53,747 nucleotides of DNA from JAICIG01 sp035532215 (GCA_035532215.1 DATKRK010000180.1:1-53747); one strand, 5' to 3'; shown: positions 35,920-44,313, counted from the first letter of the stretch. A program made the numbers and translations. The notes: a model not told the origin generated them from the letters alone.

Positions 35920-36771
35920 TCACAGCCGGCAATTCGTGATCTGCGTCTCCAGGATCGCGCTGGCGCCGAGGGCTTCGAGACGCTCCATGATCTCGATCAC
36001 TTGACTGCGCTTGACCATCACGCGAATCGCACACCACGCCGGGTCTTCCAGCGAACTGACCGTCGGCGAGTTGAAGCCCGGCGTGATTCTTTCGGCCTCG
36101 GCCAGTTTCGCTCGCGGCACGTTGTATTCCAAGAGCGAATAGCTGCGGGCGATCACGACGCCTTCCAGCCGCCGCACCACCCGATCGGCCAGTTCGGTCT
36201 GCTGGCAACCGCGGCTTTGGATCAGCACGGTTTGGTAAAGGCCGATTTCGTCGAGGATTCGCAGATGGTTGGCGGCCAGCGTGCTGCCGGTCTCGACCAG
36301 GTCGACGATGGCGTCGGCCACGCCCAGGGCGATCATCACTTCGACCGATCCCGAAAGGGTGACCAGGTGCGCCGCGGCGCCGTGCTGCTTGAGATAGGTC
36401 TGCGTGTTGTGAGGAAAGCTGGTGGCCACGCGGCGGCCGTCGATCTGTCGCGGTTCGCGAATCTCGCTGTCCTCGGGTACGCAGACGGCCAGCCGGCACT
36501 GCCCGACGCCCAGGTCGAGCCGATCGATCACGTCGGCGCCGCTCTCGGCCACCAGGTCGCTGCCGGTGATGCCCATGTCGATGGCGCCCTCGGCGCACAG
36601 CACCGGAATGTCTTCGGTGCGCAAGAAGGTGACGTCGATCGGAATATCGCGGCACCGCGCGAACAGGCTGCGTTCCGACCGCCGAAAGCTGAGCCCGGCC
36701 TCTTTCAACAATTCGCCGGCAATTTCGGACAGCCGGCCCTTGCTCGGCATGCCAATGCGGAAGTTCGTCAT
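35920..36771 (-). CDS. hisG: ATP phosphoribosyltransferase
   Basis: 283 residues, the long form of HisG with a C-terminal regulatory domain. The enzyme condenses ATP and PRPP, the first step of histidine synthesis. The start at 36771 gives MTNFRIGMPSKGRLSEIAGE; the upstream in-frame extension is a translation of the intergenic repeat. Blocks include EDIPVLCAEGAIDMGITGSD, ALGVADAIVDLVETGSTLAA (PRPP-binding region) and the C-terminal SQVIEIMERLEALGASAILE, which contributes to the feedback domain. It lies downstream of hisE with an 80-base gap containing repeat H. Confidence 0.95.
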   Translation of the reverse strand: MTNFRIGMPSKGRLSEIAGELLKEAGLSFRRSERSLFARCRDIPIDVTFLRTEDIPVLCAEGAIDMGITGSDLVAESGADVIDRLDLGVGQCRLAVCVPEDSEIREPRQIDGRRVATSFPHNTQTYLKQHGAAAHLVTLSGSVEVMIALGVADAIVDLVETGSTLAANHLRILDEIGLYQTVLIQSRGCQQTELADRVVRRLEGVVIARSYSLLEYNVPRAKLAEAERITPGFNSPTVSSLEDPAWCAIRVMVKRSQVIEIMERLEALGASAILETQITNCRL

Positions 36772-36776
36772 TTGCA

Positions 36777-36846
36777 ATTTTGGATTTTGGATTTTGGATT
36801 TATGAATTCGGGACTCGGATTGAATCGAAAATCCAAAATCCAAAAT
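36777..36846. repeat. Inverted repeat H between hisE and hisG
   Basis: Repeats of TTTTGGATTTTGGA on the left and the mirrored ATCCAAAATCCAAAAT on the right around a 26-base centre. Markedly AT-rich against its surroundings. Confidence 0.8.
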
Positions 36847-36850
36847 GATT

Positions 36851-37198
36851 TCACGTGTCGCCCGGCTGGTTGCGAGCCGCTTTTTCGGCCAGGCCCGAAA
36901 TCCCGAAGCGACGGACCAACTCTTGTTCGACGTCGGCCAGGGCGATCTCGCGCTGAGCCAGCAAGACGAACAAATGGTAGATCAGGTCGGCTGCTTCGTC
37001 GATCAGGCGCCGCCGCCCTTCATCGTCGGGCTCGCCGGCGGCTTCGAAGATTTCGGCGGCCTCTTCCACGATCTTTTTGCGGATTTTGGCGGCGCCCCCG
37101 GCCAGCAATTGGCTGGTGTAGGAGTTCTCCGACGGCGCCGCTTTGCGGTCCTCGATCGTCGCCATCAGCCGGGCGAATATGCTCTCCGAACCGCTCAC
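36851..37198 (-). CDS. hisE: Phosphoribosyl-ATP pyrophosphatase
   Basis: 115 residues. MazG-like all-helical HisE fold: NSYTSQLLAGGAAKIRKKIV, EEAAEIFEAA (acidic metal-binding cluster), then LIDEAADLIYHLFVLLAQR. The enzyme hydrolyses phosphoribosyl-ATP in the second step of histidine synthesis. It sits just upstream of hisG on the same strand, presumably one operon. There is no HisI fusion, so hisI must be elsewhere. Confidence 0.95.
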   Translation of the reverse strand: MSGSESIFARLMATIEDRKAAPSENSYTSQLLAGGAAKIRKKIVEEAAEIFEAAGEPDDEGRRRLIDEAADLIYHLFVLLAQREIALADVEQELVRRFGISGLAEKAARNQPGDT

Positions 37199-37293
37199 TC
37201 TTCAGCCAGCCTTTTCAAACAACCTGTGCGAGGCGACAATCGTACGCAAGACTTCAAATGTAAGTCGAACCGCTCTCAGGGGCAAATGGTCCC

Positions 37294-37432
37294 CGTAGAA
37301 GCGGCATGTAGACGCGGCATCCCTGCCGCGTTTCGGAATCAACGCAAAAAAGCGGCAAGGATGCCGCTTCTACGCAAAAAAGCGGCGAGGATGCCGCTTC
37401 TACGCAAAAAAACGGCAAGATGCCGCTTCTAC
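37294..37432. repeat. Palindromic repeat B, cluster 3, with three tandem 30-bp units
   Basis: After TAGACGCGGCATCCCTGCCGCG come three units of CGCAAAAAAGCGGC plus AAGGATGCCGCTTCTA at about 30-bp spacing. The cluster ends next to the AGGAAG ribosome-binding site of miaA. Confidence 0.88.
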
Positions 37433-37446
37433 AGGAAGTATTTCCC

Positions 37447-38394
37447 ATGCTCGCCCCGCCGCTGGAGGATGGTTGGTTTTTGACCGGGCCGACGGCCAGC
37501 GGCAAAACGGCGGTCGGGCTGGAACTGGCCCGGCAAATCGGCGCCGAAATCGCCTCGCTCGATTCGATGGCCGTCTACCGCGGGCTCGAGATCGGCACGG
37601 CCAAGCCGACGCCTGAGCAACAGCGGCTGCTCGCCCATCATCTGCTCGATCTGGTTGAGCCGGACCAGGAATTCAGCCTGGCTGAGTATTTGGAGGCGGC
37701 CAAGCGGGCGGCGGCCGAGATCGCCTCGCACGGCTGGCTGACGCTGTTCGTCGGAGGCACGCCGTTGTACCTCAAGGCATTGCTCCGCGGCGTTTTCGAG
37801 GGGCCGGCTGCCGATTGGGAGCTGCGCCGCCGCTGGCAAACGCAGGCTCGCGAGCACGCGGCCGAATGGCTGCACGCCCAGTTGGCCGCCGTCGACCCGG
37901 TCGCCGCGGGGCGGTTGCACCCGAACGACGCCCGGCGGCTGATCCGGGCCTTGGAAGTCTACGAGAAGACAGGCCAGCCGATCAGCCGCTGGCAGCAGCA
38001 ATTCGATCGGGCCCGGCCCGCCGAGGCCTGCAAAGTCTTCGTGCTCGATTGGCCCCGCGACGCGCTTTACGCCCGCATCGACGCCCGCGTCGAGCAGATG
38101 TTCGACGCCGGACTGGTGGCGGAAGTCGAGGGCCTGTTGAACCGCGGCAAAACTCTCGGTCGCACCGCCCGGCAAGCGCTCGGCTATCGCGAGACGCTCG
38201 AATACCTGGCGGGCGAGCGCAGCTTGGCGGAAACGATCGAGCTGGTCAAGACGCGCACGCGGCAATTCGCCAAGCGGCAGCTCACCTGGTTTCGCAGCCT
38301 GAGCGAATGCCGCTGGATTCCGCTCGACGCATCGCTGTCGCCGGCCGACGTCGCCGCACGCATCCTGGCCCTCGTCAGCGAGCCATCGCGCTAA
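37447..38394 (+). CDS. miaA: tRNA dimethylallyltransferase
   Basis: 315 residues. P-loop GPTASGKTAVGLELARQI, followed by SLDSMAVYRGLEIGTAKPTP, HHLLDLVEPDQEFSLAEY and the GGTPLYLKALLRGVFEGP block; C-terminal TRTRQFAKRQLTWFR is the tRNA-binding tail. The enzyme prenylates A37 of tRNAs reading UNN codons. The start at 37447 is supported by AGGAAG 8 bases upstream; an earlier in-frame ATG at 37420 lies within repeat B. Its 3' end overlaps the convergent glycosyltransferase gene by 20 bases. Confidence 0.95.
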   Translation: MLAPPLEDGWFLTGPTASGKTAVGLELARQIGAEIASLDSMAVYRGLEIGTAKPTPEQQRLLAHHLLDLVEPDQEFSLAEYLEAAKRAAAEIASHGWLTLFVGGTPLYLKALLRGVFEGPAADWELRRRWQTQAREHAAEWLHAQLAAVDPVAAGRLHPNDARRLIRALEVYEKTGQPISRWQQQFDRARPAEACKVFVLDWPRDALYARIDARVEQMFDAGLVAEVEGLLNRGKTLGRTARQALGYRETLEYLAGERSLAETIELVKTRTRQFAKRQLTWFRSLSECRWIPLDASLSPADVAARILALVSEPSR

Positions 38395-40849
38395 CGCCGG
38401 CCGCCGAGCCGCTCCGAATTTGACGATAGCTTTCGACCGCGCGATCGACCGGCGTGCGCGGCGTCCAGAGATCGTCGAGCGCCTGGCGCCAACTGCTGGC
38501 TTGCGCGCTGGCAATCCCGTTGACCGACATTCGAGCCCGTAGTTCGCCATCCAACAACAGCCGTCGCATGGCGCCTTTCAGCGCGCCGGGCGCCGCGGCG
38601 TCGAAGATTTCGCCCGACTCGCCGCCGGCCACGATTTCGGCCGGGCCGCCGCGATTCGAGACGATCACGGGCAGCCCGCTCGCCTGCGCTTCGAGTACGA
38701 CGTTGCCGAAGGTGTCGGTCGTGCTGGGGAACACGAACACGTCGGCGCTGGCGTAAGCCGCGGCCAGCGCCTCGCCGTCCAGGAAGCCGGTGAAGATCAC
38801 GTCGGCGCGGCGATAACGGTCGCTGAGCGCCGCCAGGTAAGGCCCGTCGCCCACCACCAGCAACTGCGACCGTGCGGCGGCAGGCTCGCGCTTCAGTTCC
38901 ACGAACGCTTCCAACAAGGCATCGAGGTTCTTCTCTTTCGAGACGCGGCCCACGTAAATGAACTTCAGCCCCTCGCCGGCGCCGCGGGCCGCCCAGAAGT
39001 TCGCATCGCGCTGGGCGGGCGTGAATCTCGCAAGATCGACGCCGCGCGGCAGCACGCGCAGCTTTTTGCGATCGAAGCCGTTTTCGATCAATTGACGCCG
39101 ATAATATTCGCTCGGCACGTAGATCGTTTCCATCTGGTCATAGAACCAGTACATGTAGCGCCAGGTGAGCTGCTCGAGCGCTTCATCTTCAGTCAGCGTG
39201 CGCACATAGAGCGGGAAGTCGGTGTGATAGATGCCCGACAGCGGCACGCCGAGAAGCTTGCCCGCGGCCAATGCCGCCAGCCCCAGCGGCCCGGGGGTCG
39301 AGACGATCAACTCGCCGAACCGCTCTCGCTCCAAAAACTCGATGACTTCCAGAAACGGCGGAAAGCTGACCTTCTGCGAGTCGTACTCCGGCAGGCCAAA
39401 CGAACCGACCGGCGCGAAATTGTGGACGTTCGCGGCGCCGGCCGGCGGCTGTTCGAGACAGGTGACGACGGTCAACTGCCGGCCGTGCTGCTGCGCCTCG
39501 GCGGCGATGCTCTTGATCATCAGGCTCACGCCGTTGACGTCGCCGAAAGTATCGGTAATCCAAGCCTTCTTGTCGCTCTTGCGGATCCGATCGCGGCTGA
39601 TCTCGAAGCGGGCGGCCACCGCTTGCAGGAAGCGTTCGTCCTTGTGCTGCGTGCGGAACGCGGCCAGGTAGGGCGCCATGCTCAGCGTCACGGGCCCCAG
39701 CGAGGCGACCGATTGCAGGCTGTCGACCAATCGCCCTTCGCCGGCGTACTTGATGAACTTGCGAAAGAAGGCGTACGTGAGCAGGTGGCAGATGTGGCAG
39801 GCGATCTCGAAGCTTTGCCGATCGTCGGACGCTCCGGGCACGCCGGCCGGCGCGGGGCGATCACCCCGCGAGAGCAGCATGGAGATCTCGTCCAGCAGCC
39901 GCTCCTCGTTGGCCTGAACTCCGCGGGCGCGGCTCGCCACGCGGCGGGCGAAATAACGCAGCTTGTCGCGAAAGCCGAGGGGCTGGTGCGTCGTCTTCCC
40001 TTCGAGGACCCGGCGGAAGAGGTCGTCGATCAGGTTCTTGCGCGCGAGCGAGCCCCCCAGCAATCGCGATTTGTAGAAGCCGTAAGCGATATGGTAAAAG
40101 CTGTGCGCCAGCCGCAGGCTCGTGCCCGAGCTGCCGCCCATCTCGTGATTGCCCACGCGCAGTTGGTCGAGAAACTCTTCGACCATGCCGACTTTGGGCG
40201 TCGCCGTGTAGGCGCTGGCGATGTAAACGCCGCTATGGTCGTCGCTACCCGCGGTGAAGCGTTTGTTCCACGGCTCTTTGCCCCACGGTTCGATGCCGTG
40301 GCGGTCGGCCATCTGGGCGATCATCTCCGGCGTGAGGTTCGCCAGGATCAGCGTCACAATTTCGCTGGCCCGCGGATCGCGCGTGCCGTTGATGCCCTCG
40401 AAGCGATTGAACAACAGCAGCAGCTTTTCGAAGTGCTCGATCGTCAACTGATCGTTGACGCGAAACAGCGGATGAGCCACCGAGTAGGCGATGCGCTGCT
40501 GGCGTACGTACTGCTGAAAGTCGTAGATGTTGTCGCGAAGCTGCTGGATGTCGCGAAACTCGTCCTCGCTGACGCCGCTGACCAAGCAGTGGATTTTGCA
40601 TCCGTCTTCAGGGAAGTACGTGGTGATCTCGGAGGAGATGAATGTGCCGGGCAGGTGGGCGATTTCCAGCGCCCCTTCGATGCAGTTGTGGTCGGAGATG
40701 GTGACGAACTGCATGCCGCGCTGCCGGGCGGTGCGGTAGATGTCGAACGGCTCGACGAAACTTTCAGGGGCGCCTATCCGCCGCAGAATCCATTCGCTCG
40801 GCCGATCGGAATATTTGCTGTGGACGTGCAAATCGACCCTGGTCTGCAT
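38375..40849 (-). CDS. Fusion of PHP-domain phosphoesterase and GT4 glycosyltransferase
   Basis: 824 residues from ATG 40849 (GGAG upstream). The N-terminal 260 residues form a PHP domain: VDLHVHSKYSDRPSEW, TISDHNC and KRFTAGSDDHSGVY, giving several metal-binding His/Asp. A linker (about 260-420) follows. The C-terminal 400 residues are a GT-B glycosyltransferase of family 4: SGIYHTDFPLYVRTL, RGVDLARFTP, FIYVGRVSKEKNLDALLEAF and the nucleotide-sugar motif FPSTTDTFGNVVLEAQASG with the E-x7-E spacing. I infer that it makes a glycosylated lipid or polysaccharide and also removes a phosphate, but this is untested. Confidence 0.88.
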   Translation of the reverse strand: MQTRVDLHVHSKYSDRPSEWILRRIGAPESFVEPFDIYRTARQRGMQFVTISDHNCIEGALEIAHLPGTFISSEITTYFPEDGCKIHCLVSGVSEDEFRDIQQLRDNIYDFQQYVRQQRIAYSVAHPLFRVNDQLTIEHFEKLLLLFNRFEGINGTRDPRASEIVTLILANLTPEMIAQMADRHGIEPWGKEPWNKRFTAGSDDHSGVYIASAYTATPKVGMVEEFLDQLRVGNHEMGGSSGTSLRLAHSFYHIAYGFYKSRLLGGSLARKNLIDDLFRRVLEGKTTHQPLGFRDKLRYFARRVASRARGVQANEERLLDEISMLLSRGDRPAPAGVPGASDDRQSFEIACHICHLLTYAFFRKFIKYAGEGRLVDSLQSVASLGPVTLSMAPYLAAFRTQHKDERFLQAVAARFEISRDRIRKSDKKAWITDTFGDVNGVSLMIKSIAAEAQQHGRQLTVVTCLEQPPAGAANVHNFAPVGSFGLPEYDSQKVSFPPFLEVIEFLERERFGELIVSTPGPLGLAALAAGKLLGVPLSGIYHTDFPLYVRTLTEDEALEQLTWRYMYWFYDQMETIYVPSEYYRRQLIENGFDRKKLRVLPRGVDLARFTPAQRDANFWAARGAGEGLKFIYVGRVSKEKNLDALLEAFVELKREPAAARSQLLVVGDGPYLAALSDRYRRADVIFTGFLDGEALAAAYASADVFVFPSTTDTFGNVVLEAQASGLPVIVSNRGGPAEIVAGGESGEIFDAAAPGALKGAMRRLLLDGELRARMSVNGIASAQASSWRQALDDLWTPRTPVDRAVESYRQIRSGSAAGVSAMAR

Positions 40850-41397
40850 CTTTGGCTCTCCGGCGTGGAAAAACTGCAACCTCCCGCCGTAGAAACCATA
40901 CCGGGCTGATGCGCGGATTTGATTGCGGTTGTGCAAGAAATTCGAGAAACTGCCGGCGCCGGCGTTGTGCAAATACTTGGTTAATCGACGCTAGCAATCC
41001 TGGCGGCGTTGGGCGCCGTGCCTTCGCTGGCGTCAGCGTTCGCCTGCGACGTTCGCCTCGCGAAAAAACTGCTCTTGGCCCATTTCCGCAGATTTGTTCT
41101 AACTCACTCCGCAACCCGTGATGGTCGATGCCTCGGCGGCACACGTTACCCACAGCGTCGGTTGTGCCCCGCCGCAACCCGTCCCCGGCCGATGCTTTGA
41201 GGCCATCTGACGAGATGGCCTCTCTTGTTTTACGGGCCCCGCTTCTTCGGGCGCCTCGCTCGAACGGCCGCCGGAGAGCGTCTCGACGGTTTCTCCCGGA
41301 TTGCATGCTCGCCGGTTGCAAATCTGCTATCCGACCGCATGCGCCCGGCGTAAGATGATTCGCAGCGCCCGGCGGATTTCAGCGTCAGGAGAAGGCC
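40850..41397. other. Intergenic region with an orphan plus-strand terminator
   Basis: No CDS is recognised in these 548 bases between the divergent PHP-glycosyltransferase and sialidase genes. A strong intrinsic terminator (41199-41231) points rightward with no coding region ahead of it, so a small transcript may come from about 41000-41200. Confidence 0.5.
41199..41231 (+). terminator. Rho-independent terminator with no upstream CDS
   Basis: Perfect 10-bp stem GAGGCCATCT / AGATGGCCTC, loop GACG, followed by TCTTGTTTT. On the opposite strand there is no T tract, so it works rightward. Confidence 0.78.
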
Positions 41398-42672
41398 ATG
41401 CTTATGTCGTTCCCGGCCAAGCTGCTTGCGTTTCTGCTCATCTGTGCAACGCTGTGCGCGAACTCATCGCTGGCAGACGACCAGCCGCCGGCGCAGCGTC
41501 CGATCAAGATCGCCTTTCCCAAGACGCTGGCGGCCGACGAGCTCTCGGCTAGCCGCACGCCGTTGGGACTGCCCAACGATTACAAGCCGTGGATCGTGCA
41601 GCTCAAAAGCGGCGAGTTGCTGATCGTCGCCTTCTGTTACGGCGGCACGCCGAGCAACGAGCTGCCCGCGGGCGAGCCTTATCGGGAGCGCGCCGTATTC
41701 TGGCGCTCGCAAGACGGCGGCCAGAGTTGGGGACCGCGCGAAGAACGCTCCGATATTCAAGGCCGCGAATTCGCCATGACGCGCCTCGCGGACGGCACGC
41801 TGATCATGCCCTGCCAATTCCTGGCGAACGACGCAGCCAACAAGGCGGGCTACGCCTACAGCAAGATCTTTCGTTCCGCCGACGAAGGCCGCACCTGGAG
41901 CGAGCAGCGCGTGGGCCCCGAAGGCTTTCCCGACAAGGCCGAGACCTCGACCGACTGGACCGCCGTCGAATTGCCCGATCCGCAACGCGCGGACAAGTCG
42001 ATCGTGCAGTTGGGCGTCGCGATGCAACATGGCGGACCGCTCGCGCCGGGGCACGTCTTTTTATGGCGTTCGCGCGACAGCGGAGCGACGTGGGACAAGT
42101 CGCTCGTCGCCGACACCCAGGGCTGGATCGACGTCGACGGTTTCTTTTCACAATCGACGACCTACCGCTCCAGGTCCGGAACGCTTTGGCATCCGGTGCG
42201 GGTCGACGCCACGGGACCGCATTGGAAACTGCCGGCGCCAGGCTTCGAAACGCGATCCGGAGACCAGGACGACCGCACGATGCTCTGGAAATCGGCCGAT
42301 GGCGGCCTGAGCTGGCGCCGCCATGCGGATGGCGGGCGGTTTGGAACTTATGGCGAAATGTATCCCCGGTTTCTGCCTCTGGCCGATCGCCGGCTGTTGC
42401 TCACGTTCACGGTCCGCAGCAACTCGAACGACGGCTATCCCTTGGGCTTGCGGGCGCTGATCAGTCCCGACGGCGGCGAGACGTGGGACTTCGCTCACGA
42501 TCGCATCGTGCTCAGCGACCGCAACCGCGGCGCCAGCGGCGGCGGATTCGGCAACACGATCCAATTGCGCGACCAGACGCTCGTCTCCGTTTACAGTTAT
42601 CGCGGCGAGGACGGCAAAACGCACGTCGAGGCGGTCCGCTGGAAGCTACCCAAAGCGAACGCCGATCCCTGA
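41398..42672 (+). CDS. Secreted BNR/sialidase-family protein
   Basis: 424 residues with AGGAG 8 bases before ATG 41398 (an in-frame ATG at 41404 is also possible). Signal peptide: LLAFLLICATLCANSSLAD. Five Asp-boxes mark the six-bladed propeller: SQDGGQSWG, SADEGRTWS, SRDSGATWD, SADGGLSWR and SPDGGETWD. Compared with the intracellular-looking sialidase-like protein at 11362-12315 this one is exported and longer. Catalytic residues of true exo-sialidases cannot be assigned with certainty, so the substrate remains open. Confidence 0.85.
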   Translation: MLMSFPAKLLAFLLICATLCANSSLADDQPPAQRPIKIAFPKTLAADELSASRTPLGLPNDYKPWIVQLKSGELLIVAFCYGGTPSNELPAGEPYRERAVFWRSQDGGQSWGPREERSDIQGREFAMTRLADGTLIMPCQFLANDAANKAGYAYSKIFRSADEGRTWSEQRVGPEGFPDKAETSTDWTAVELPDPQRADKSIVQLGVAMQHGGPLAPGHVFLWRSRDSGATWDKSLVADTQGWIDVDGFFSQSTTYRSRSGTLWHPVRVDATGPHWKLPAPGFETRSGDQDDRTMLWKSADGGLSWRRHADGGRFGTYGEMYPRFLPLADRRLLLTFTVRSNSNDGYPLGLRALISPDGGETWDFAHDRIVLSDRNRGASGGGFGNTIQLRDQTLVSVYSYRGEDGKTHVEAVRWKLPKANADP

Positions 42673-42800
42673 GCGAGGCTCGCTGCCGCTCGATAGGGCC
42701 GATGCGGCGGGGCCTCGGGAGGGCTTGAGAATGGGTTCGCGCGGTCGATTCCGATGGGCAGCTTTATTTGCCCCGGCCCGATGAGCGCTAGGCACAAACG
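42673..42800. other. Short intergenic stretch upstream of attC1
   Basis: Follows the sialidase stop. Nothing recognisable apart from GC-rich palindromic bits; it could contain decayed integron or attI sequence, but no such sequence is identifiable. Confidence 0.3.
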
Positions 42801-42884
42801 GCCTATCACGCCGGAGATTGCGTGACAACGAGACAACCGATTGATACGATGCGACTGACCACAATCTACCGCCGCGCGTTAGGC
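42801..42884 (+). other. attC-like recombination site 1
   Basis: Ends in the core site GTTAGGC (42878-42884) and begins with GCCTATC, near the complementary core. The inner arms CGG-AGATTG and CAATCT-A-CCG pair with one extrahelical base, as in integron attC sites. Length 84 bp. Degenerate, hence moderate confidence. Confidence 0.5.
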
Positions 42885-42950
42885 CGCACATCCGCGGCCT
42901 ACAGGTGATAGGCAGAAACTTCCTGTAAACAAGTTCGGCCGGAGAAATGA

Positions 42951-43520
42951 ATGACGCGTCTCCTTGCCACCACCGTTCTGCTTCTTACCCTCGGATGCAA
43001 TCCCGTGGCTGAAGAACCTCACGAAATCCGAATCGACACCCCCGATGGTGAAGTGATCGCACATGACACGAATTTCGAGGCAACTTCGCAGACCATCACC
43101 GTTGTTGATGGCGACGATCTAACGAGGTTGCAATCGCTTGATGATGCTGGCCCACAATTTGTCTCCCATTACCTACGCGATGTTACGGAACGCGGTCTCA
43201 AAGATTACGATGCCGCGTTTCGTGCGTGGCAACTGGATAAATCGCCGCCATACACCGACCAGCAAGTAATTGAACTTGTCGGCGGCTACCTCGGCAATAA
43301 ATGCATCGCTGACTTTGACATGGAATGGGTAACGGTCACGGACGACTACGGAACGGACTACGCTGTCCGCAGCACTAAAGTGGAAGTGATGAGCTTTCCA
43401 TTTTCGACGGTGCTGAAACGCATCGAAGACAAGAAGTACGATTTTGTGCATGGCGTGTACTACGCCGTCAAGGAAATGCTTACGAACGGTGAGTACAAGG
43501 TGCGCGAACCGAAGGAATAG
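42951..43520 (+). CDS. Putative lipoprotein carried on an integron-like cassette
   Basis: 189 residues. Signal with a lipobox at LLLTLGC (Cys16). The mature part holds alternating acidic and beta-rich segments (GYLGNKCIADFDMEWVTVTD; SFPFSTVLKRIEDKKYDFVH) without a known domain. GGAG lies 9 bases upstream of ATG 42951. Base composition is visibly less GC-rich than that of the neighbours. An attC-like core lies 67 bases upstream and a well-formed attC-like hairpin 23 bases downstream, exactly the layout of a gene cassette; horizontal acquisition is inferred. Confidence 0.75.
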   Translation: MTRLLATTVLLLTLGCNPVAEEPHEIRIDTPDGEVIAHDTNFEATSQTITVVDGDDLTRLQSLDDAGPQFVSHYLRDVTERGLKDYDAAFRAWQLDKSPPYTDQQVIELVGGYLGNKCIADFDMEWVTVTDDYGTDYAVRSTKVEVMSFPFSTVLKRIEDKKYDFVHGVYYAVKEMLTNGEYKVREPKE

Positions 43521-43542
43521 GCAGTCTTAACCGCAATGCGCG

Positions 43543-43632
43543 GGATAACCATGGCGTGAACCGGAGCGGCGATTCACGCGGCGCCTGAAATCAATGTCAA
43601 CCGTCGCCGCCCGGTTACGCCAAACGTTATGC
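43543..43632 (+). other. attC-like recombination site 2
   Basis: Core GTTATGC at 43626-43632, facing GGATAAC at 43543-43549. The arms TGGCGTGAACCGGAGCGGCG and its partner TCGCCGCCCGGTTACGCCA give 19 paired bases with two single-base bulges (G and A) on the left arm, the extrahelical bases typical of attC. Length 90 bp. Recombination would fall after the G of GTTATGC. Confidence 0.75.
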
Positions 43633-43784
43633 GACAGACGTACGACCAGCGCGACGACTATCAATTCGGCCAACGAGTCATCGTTGCCATGGTCGTGGCT
43701 TCTATGCCGGTGTGGGTTGGCCTGGGTATTGCGTTCGCGCTTGACCGGCCACGCTCGCGAACGATAATCGTTCTGTCGGTTTGA
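43629..43784 (+). CDS. Small membrane protein starting inside an attC core
   Basis: 51 residues. The ATG is part of the attC2 core (GTTATGC), as known for some cassette genes. A membrane helix (VIVAMVVASMPVWVGLGIAFAL) follows a short hydrophilic start; a weaker hydrophobic tail closes it. There is no Shine-Dalgarno, so translation may be leaderless or weak. No attC follows it. Function unknown. Confidence 0.55.
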   Translation: MRQTYDQRDDYQFGQRVIVAMVVASMPVWVGLGIAFALDRPRSRTIIVLSV

Positions 43785-43844
43785 AGCCTGCTTTCGCGGG
43801 CGGCCGGCAACTGAGCCTTCTACGTTCCGCGGCAGCGCACGCTG

Positions 43845-44087
43845 ATGCCAATCGGAGGTCCAAAGAAGCCGTTGAGCGAGATGACGAGGCGCGAGATTTT
43901 CTCGACGCTGGTTGCTTTCACCGTCATCGGCGGATCGATTATCGCAGTTTGCGTTCGTGACTTGGTTGTTCGTGACCGTGGAGCGTTTGCGGTGTTTTCG
44001 GTGGCAGCCATTTTGTTTGTTCTCGCGGGAGTTGGCGTCAGTTACTTTCGAGCCATTCGCGAGCTTCGCCGCAGACGGAGAGTTTGA
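43845..44087 (+). CDS. Small two-helix membrane protein
   Basis: 80 residues. Two hydrophobic segments (FSTLVAFTVIGGSIIAV; GAFAVFSVAAILFVLAGVGV) separated by a basic loop and ending with a strongly basic tail (RAIRELRRRRRV). Start ATG 43845; no good ribosome-binding site is seen. It lies 60 bases after the cassette-like ORF and just before palindrome F. Family not recognised. Confidence 0.5.
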   Translation: MPIGGPKKPLSEMTRREIFSTLVAFTVIGGSIIAVCVRDLVVRDRGAFAVFSVAAILFVLAGVGVSYFRAIRELRRRRRV

Positions 44088-44093
44088 GTTAGG

Positions 44094-44183
44094 GCGTGGA
44101 AAAGGGGACATTCTACTTTTTCGCCAGGCCGAGCCACGAGCTGTTGGCGTTCCCGAAAAAGTAGAATGTCCCCTTTTCCACGC
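44094..44183. repeat. Inverted repeat F with perfect 30-bp arms
   Basis: GCGTGGAAAAGGGGACATTC plus TACTTTTTCG and the exact reverse complement, separated by 30 bases. Looks like a MITE or REP-type element; it starts 6 bases after the stop of the preceding ORF. Confidence 0.9.
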
Positions 44184-44313
44184 TTGGCGGCCGGCGCCAG
44201 CCCGTCGATAATCAGCGGCGAGAATTTGCGAACTGAGCGCCGATCCGCGGCGTCTCCTGCTTAGTGCGTGCGTGTCGATCGCTTTGTAACCAACCCATCG
44301 AAGGAGTTCCGCC

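Noticed and set aside
39092..40909. 605-codon frame antisense to the PHP-glycosyltransferase gene
   Set aside because: No motifs; the sense gene has metal and nucleotide-sugar motifs.
44094..44183. attC site of a second cassette
   Set aside because: Perfect arms without extrahelical bases or GTTRRRY core; it resembles a MITE/REP hairpin.
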